Positions 61,841 through 64,000 of a stretch of 64,000 bases of DNA are shown piece after piece. Source of the DNA: Wolbachia endosymbiont of Folsomia candida (GTDB taxonomy: Bacteria > Pseudomonadota > Alphaproteobacteria > Rickettsiales > Anaplasmataceae); the NCBI RefSeq assembly GCF_001931755.2, contig NZ_CP015510.2, positions 186,001-250,000 on the forward strand, read 5' to 3'. Position 1 is the stretch's first letter. The number at the start of each line of letters is the position of its first letter. A program made the position numbers and the translations under genes. The notes beneath the pieces are model-generated. The model worked only from the letters and a program-made list of their open reading frames with translations, searched no databases and was not told the origin of the DNA.

Positions 61841-63370
61841 TTAAATATAGAGCAAGTTTTCAAGCATAGCTTTTGTTTTTTCGTATGCTTTGCTTTTTTC
61901 TATATATCTCATCACAGGCCGAAAAGTAAATGGTAACCCCAGGATTGTTACGCTTAAAGCTAAGGTAAAAAATATGTAGAAGACTTTGTCTTTACTTTGC
62001 CTTTCTTTTAGGTAAAGCACCAAAAATCTACAAAATTTTTTATGATTTCCTTGGAGACTTTCTTTTCTGTAGGCTTTTCTAATAAATGTATCTATTGCAG
62101 TATCACCACCATTAGACTTCTTTCGAAACTCTACTTCTGTGGGAAATTGCGTTGTCGCTTCGGTGCTCAAATCCTCGTGTATGTTCAATACACTGCGGTT
62201 TTCCGCTCCGTGTGCTCCTAGCACTTGCCTCTCACAAGCGAATTTCGAAAGAAGTCTATTACATTTGATGTTAAGATCTGCTCCTTTTTCTATTAAAAGC
62301 TGAGCTATATCAAAATAATCCTTTTGAATAGCAAGGTGCATAGGTGTATATCCTTGTTTATCTTGAATATTCACGTTGGCCCTAGCTTCCAATAATGTTT
62401 TTACAACTTTTACATGACCTTTTTTAACTGCAAGTAGCAAAGCGGTTCTATTGCTTTTGGTAGTGGCATTAACATCTACCTTGAGCTTCAATAAGAGCTT
62501 AACTGCCTTGGTGTCGCCATTATGGCTAGCCTTATGCAGTCGAGAGTTACCGCTCAAGTCTTTGTCATTTGGATCTATTCCTTTTGATGTAAGAAATGTT
62601 ATCATTTTTTTATTATTATGTTCAATAGCACAATCGAGCGGGTCAAAACCTTGGTTATTTTTTGTGCAGAGAAATTCTTTAAATTTAGTTTTATCATTGG
62701 CTGCTTGTCTTTTAGCAATTAGCTTCACTATTTGCATTTTGTTGTTATATGCTGCTAAGAAAAGCGTAGTATTGTTTTCTAGGTCCTTTTTTTCTACATT
62801 TGCACCTTTTTTTATCAGATATTCTATAATCTCTGCTCTACTTTCATAATGTGCGGTACATTGATAAATAGTTGAAAACAAAGGAGTGTGTGAATAATTA
62901 TCTTCAGATTCAAGGCTTGCTCCATTATCAATCAAGATTTGTACACTTTTTTTGGAGCCATAAAGTGAAGCTATGTGAAGCGGAGTATAGCCTTCTTGCA
63001 CATCTTTTTCATCAATTTTTGCTCCTCTTGCTATCAAAAAGTCAATTAACTCTATATCATCCCGTAGTGTAGCAAGGTGCAATGGAGTGAATCCATTTTT
63101 ATCCTTGGAATTGATTGTCAGTTGATTGATAAGGAGTTTAGCAATTTTCTTATGTCCATGTATAATAGCATAATGCAGTGGCTTTCTATTTTCATTATCT
63201 ATTACATTAAAATCTGCTTCGTGCTCTAATAACGACTTTACCCCAACCACATTGCCTTTTTTTGTGAATTTATGTAAAAGAGTTATCCCGTTTGGATCTT
63301 TTGAATTAATATCAAACCCACTTTCTACTAATTGATTTATTTCTTCTTCATGTGCTGTGTCGTGCAACAT
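61841..63370 (-). CDS. ankyrin-repeat membrane protein with in-frame MITE
   Basis: About 509 residues from ATG at 63370 (GAGG eight bases upstream). Roughly eleven ankyrin repeats from residue 20 to 370 (e.g. NGITLLHKFTKKGNVVGVKSLLEHEADFN, NGFTPLHLATLRDDIELIDFLIARGAKID, QGYTPMHLAIQKDYFDIAQLLIEKGADLN). Residues about 371-418 are encoded by an inserted MITE (RLLSKFACERQVLGAHGAEN...). The C-terminus has one or two membrane segments (VFYIFFTLALSVTILGLPFTF). Possible membrane-anchored effector or host-interaction protein (inference). Convergent with family gene B. Confidence 0.85.
   Translation of the reverse strand: MLHDTAHEEEINQLVESGFDINSKDPNGITLLHKFTKKGNVVGVKSLLEHEADFNVIDNENRKPLHYAIIHGHKKIAKLLINQLTINSKDKNGFTPLHLATLRDDIELIDFLIARGAKIDEKDVQEGYTPLHIASLYGSKKSVQILIDNGASLESEDNYSHTPLFSTIYQCTAHYESRAEIIEYLIKKGANVEKKDLENNTTLFLAAYNNKMQIVKLIAKRQAANDKTKFKEFLCTKNNQGFDPLDCAIEHNNKKMITFLTSKGIDPNDKDLSGNSRLHKASHNGDTKAVKLLLKLKVDVNATTKSNRTALLLAVKKGHVKVVKTLLEARANVNIQDKQGYTPMHLAIQKDYFDIAQLLIEKGADLNIKCNRLLSKFACERQVLGAHGAENRSVLNIHEDLSTEATTQFPTEVEFRKKSNGGDTAIDTFIRKAYRKESLQGNHKKFCRFLVLYLKERQSKDKVFYIFFTLALSVTILGLPFTFRPVMRYIEKSKAYEKTKAMLENLLYI
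62115..62256. mobile_element. MITE, 142 bp, inside ankyrin gene
   Basis: Terminal inverted repeats GACTTCTTTCGAAA / TTTCGAAAGAAGTC, TA on both sides (62113-62114 and 62257-62258). 142 bp plus the duplicated TA = 144 bp = 48 codons, no stop in the host frame. Related in size, TA flanks and internal GTG...CAATACACTGCGG-like sequence to the MITE at 45820-45960. Confidence 0.85.
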
Positions 63371-63460
63371 CACTCTTGCCTCAGTCAAATTATTTATATA
63401 TAAATAGTACTTCTACTTAATTAATTTTGATTCAACTGCAAGAGCTGGACTATCCATTAT

Positions 63461-63495
63461 AAAAAAAAGAGCATCTGAAGAGATGCTCCTTTTTT
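63461..63495 (-). terminator. terminator of family gene C
   Basis: On the minus strand GAGCATCT-CTTC-AGATGCTC followed by eight T (hairpin at 63469-63488). Corresponds to the terminator at 57521-57548 with C-to-T/G-to-A changes that keep pairing. Confidence 0.9.
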
Positions 63496-63514
63496 GAAGA
63501 GTTTGTTATAGTGA

Positions 63515-64000
63515 TTATGTTCTAGAAGTACCAGTGCCAGCAGCAGCTTGTTGTTGTGATTGTGGATTAGCAGTTTCTGAGGATGGGCTACCCATTTTCA
63601 TCGATTCTTTCCTTTTCATTGACAAAAGATCAGGTAATACTGGAGAGAATACTAACTCTCCTCCTTTTAGAAGAAGGCTAATATTAATCTTTCTACTTTT
63701 ACTAACGGTTGATGGACTTGGTGCTTCACCATTTGCAGGGCTTTCAACTTCAGGAAATGGCTTGTCAGATATATCAGTTACCTTAGCCTCTGTTCCACCA
63801 TTTAAATCTAGCAGATCATCGAAAGACACATATTTACCATCCTGCATTCCTACTGAGAGGATATAAAAAAATGTATGTTCTCCAATTGTGTTAGATTCAA
63901 TAAAACGAACAATCATATGACATGCTTTTCCGCCAATTGTTACATATATCTTAGACCAGTCTCCTTCTATGTTTCGATTGGTTTCAACGAGAAATGCATA
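63515..64000 (-). CDS. repeat-domain family protein C, C-terminal part (cut by window edge)
   Basis: Minus-strand frame open from the right window edge to the stop at 63515, about 161 residues visible. Beginning at the edge: NRNIEGDWSKIYVTIGGKACHMIVRF, which aligns with YWIYVIIGGKAYCVTG of protein A, then FYILSVGMQDGKYVSFDDLLDLNG and VTDIS as in the family module, followed by a Pro/Ser/Gln-rich tail ending TGTSRT (protein A ends GSSRS). A start at 63916 is only an internal Met. The 3' untranslated region matches protein A's over about 60 bases. Function unknown. Confidence 0.8.
   Translation of the reverse strand, partial: YAFLVETNRNIEGDWSKIYVTIGGKACHMIVRFIESNTIGEHTFFYILSVGMQDGKYVSFDDLLDLNGGTEAKVTDISDKPFPEVESPANGEAPSPSTVSKSRKINISLLLKGGELVFSPVLPDLLSMKRKESMKMGSPSSETANPQSQQQAAAGTGTSRT

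Overview
The window is a piece of chromosome from a Wolbachia strain (Rickettsiales, Anaplasmataceae). Support: strongly AT-rich DNA; the ribA-virB8-virB9-virB10-virB11-virD4 cluster in the order known from Wolbachia and its relatives; several ankyrin-repeat genes; reduced housekeeping neighbourhoods; a heavy load of IS110, IS4, IS5 and IS481 elements; and dozens of small palindromic repeats built on GTCATCCCAGTG / CACTGGGAT, a hallmark of Wolbachia genomes. I cannot assign a supergroup from sequence alone.

Layout. 1-9.1 kb: 5' part of murG, a small hypothetical, lpdA, a repetitive collagen-like protein, an Rpn/PD-(D/E)XK protein, an unknown protein, era, a PolB-type exonuclease and a class 3 lipase behind a promoter with an operator-like palindrome. 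9.4-12.1 kb: a large porin-like outer-membrane protein. 12.3-13.5 kb: a broken IS110. 13.8-21.7 kb: housekeeping genes (rlmE, a PopZ-like protein, tolC family, rplM-rpsI, an HU-like protein, pdxJ, ftsQ, ddl, an NAD-binding/Cys-cluster subunit, 5-formyl-THF cyclo-ligase). 21.8-28.1 kb: an IS graveyard (truncated IS4, IS481, IS110, and a full IS4 nested in an IS5). 28.2-38 kb: a phosphoesterase, tRNA-Leu, ribA and the type IV secretion operon ending in a virD4 with a long acidic tail, then ccmC. 38-44 kb: two tandemly duplicated ankyrin genes, znuA/znuC and ubiB. 44-52.6 kb: two IS481 copies, a hypothetical gene, mrdA (PBP2), a polysaccharide deacetylase, a glycerol-1-phosphate dehydrogenase-like gene and an IS5. 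52.7-64 kb: a membrane protein, an orphan HK97-type capsid gene, rmuC, a third ankyrin gene, and three paralogues of an apparently undescribed repeat-domain family.

Three themes stand out. First, small mobile repeats have been absorbed into proteins: a palindromic repeat array inside ddl, another inside the glycerol-1-phosphate dehydrogenase gene, and a 142-bp TA-flanked MITE inside an ankyrin gene, all keeping the frame; a second MITE supplies the stop codon of mrdA. Second, insertion elements themselves use the palindromic repeats as landing sites (both IS110 copies at the equivalent position, one IS481 with a GGGAT duplication). Third, the 56.2-64 kb region carries a lineage-specific gene family (426 aa, 767 aa and one cut by the window edge) with a recurring ~100-residue domain, matching 3' ends and hairpin terminators that co-vary between copies, and a shared promoter architecture in the two copies whose 5' ends are visible. 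This is my best candidate for an undescribed system; its function is unknown.

Limits: all assignments are by reading motifs and family resemblance; no database search or structure prediction was run.
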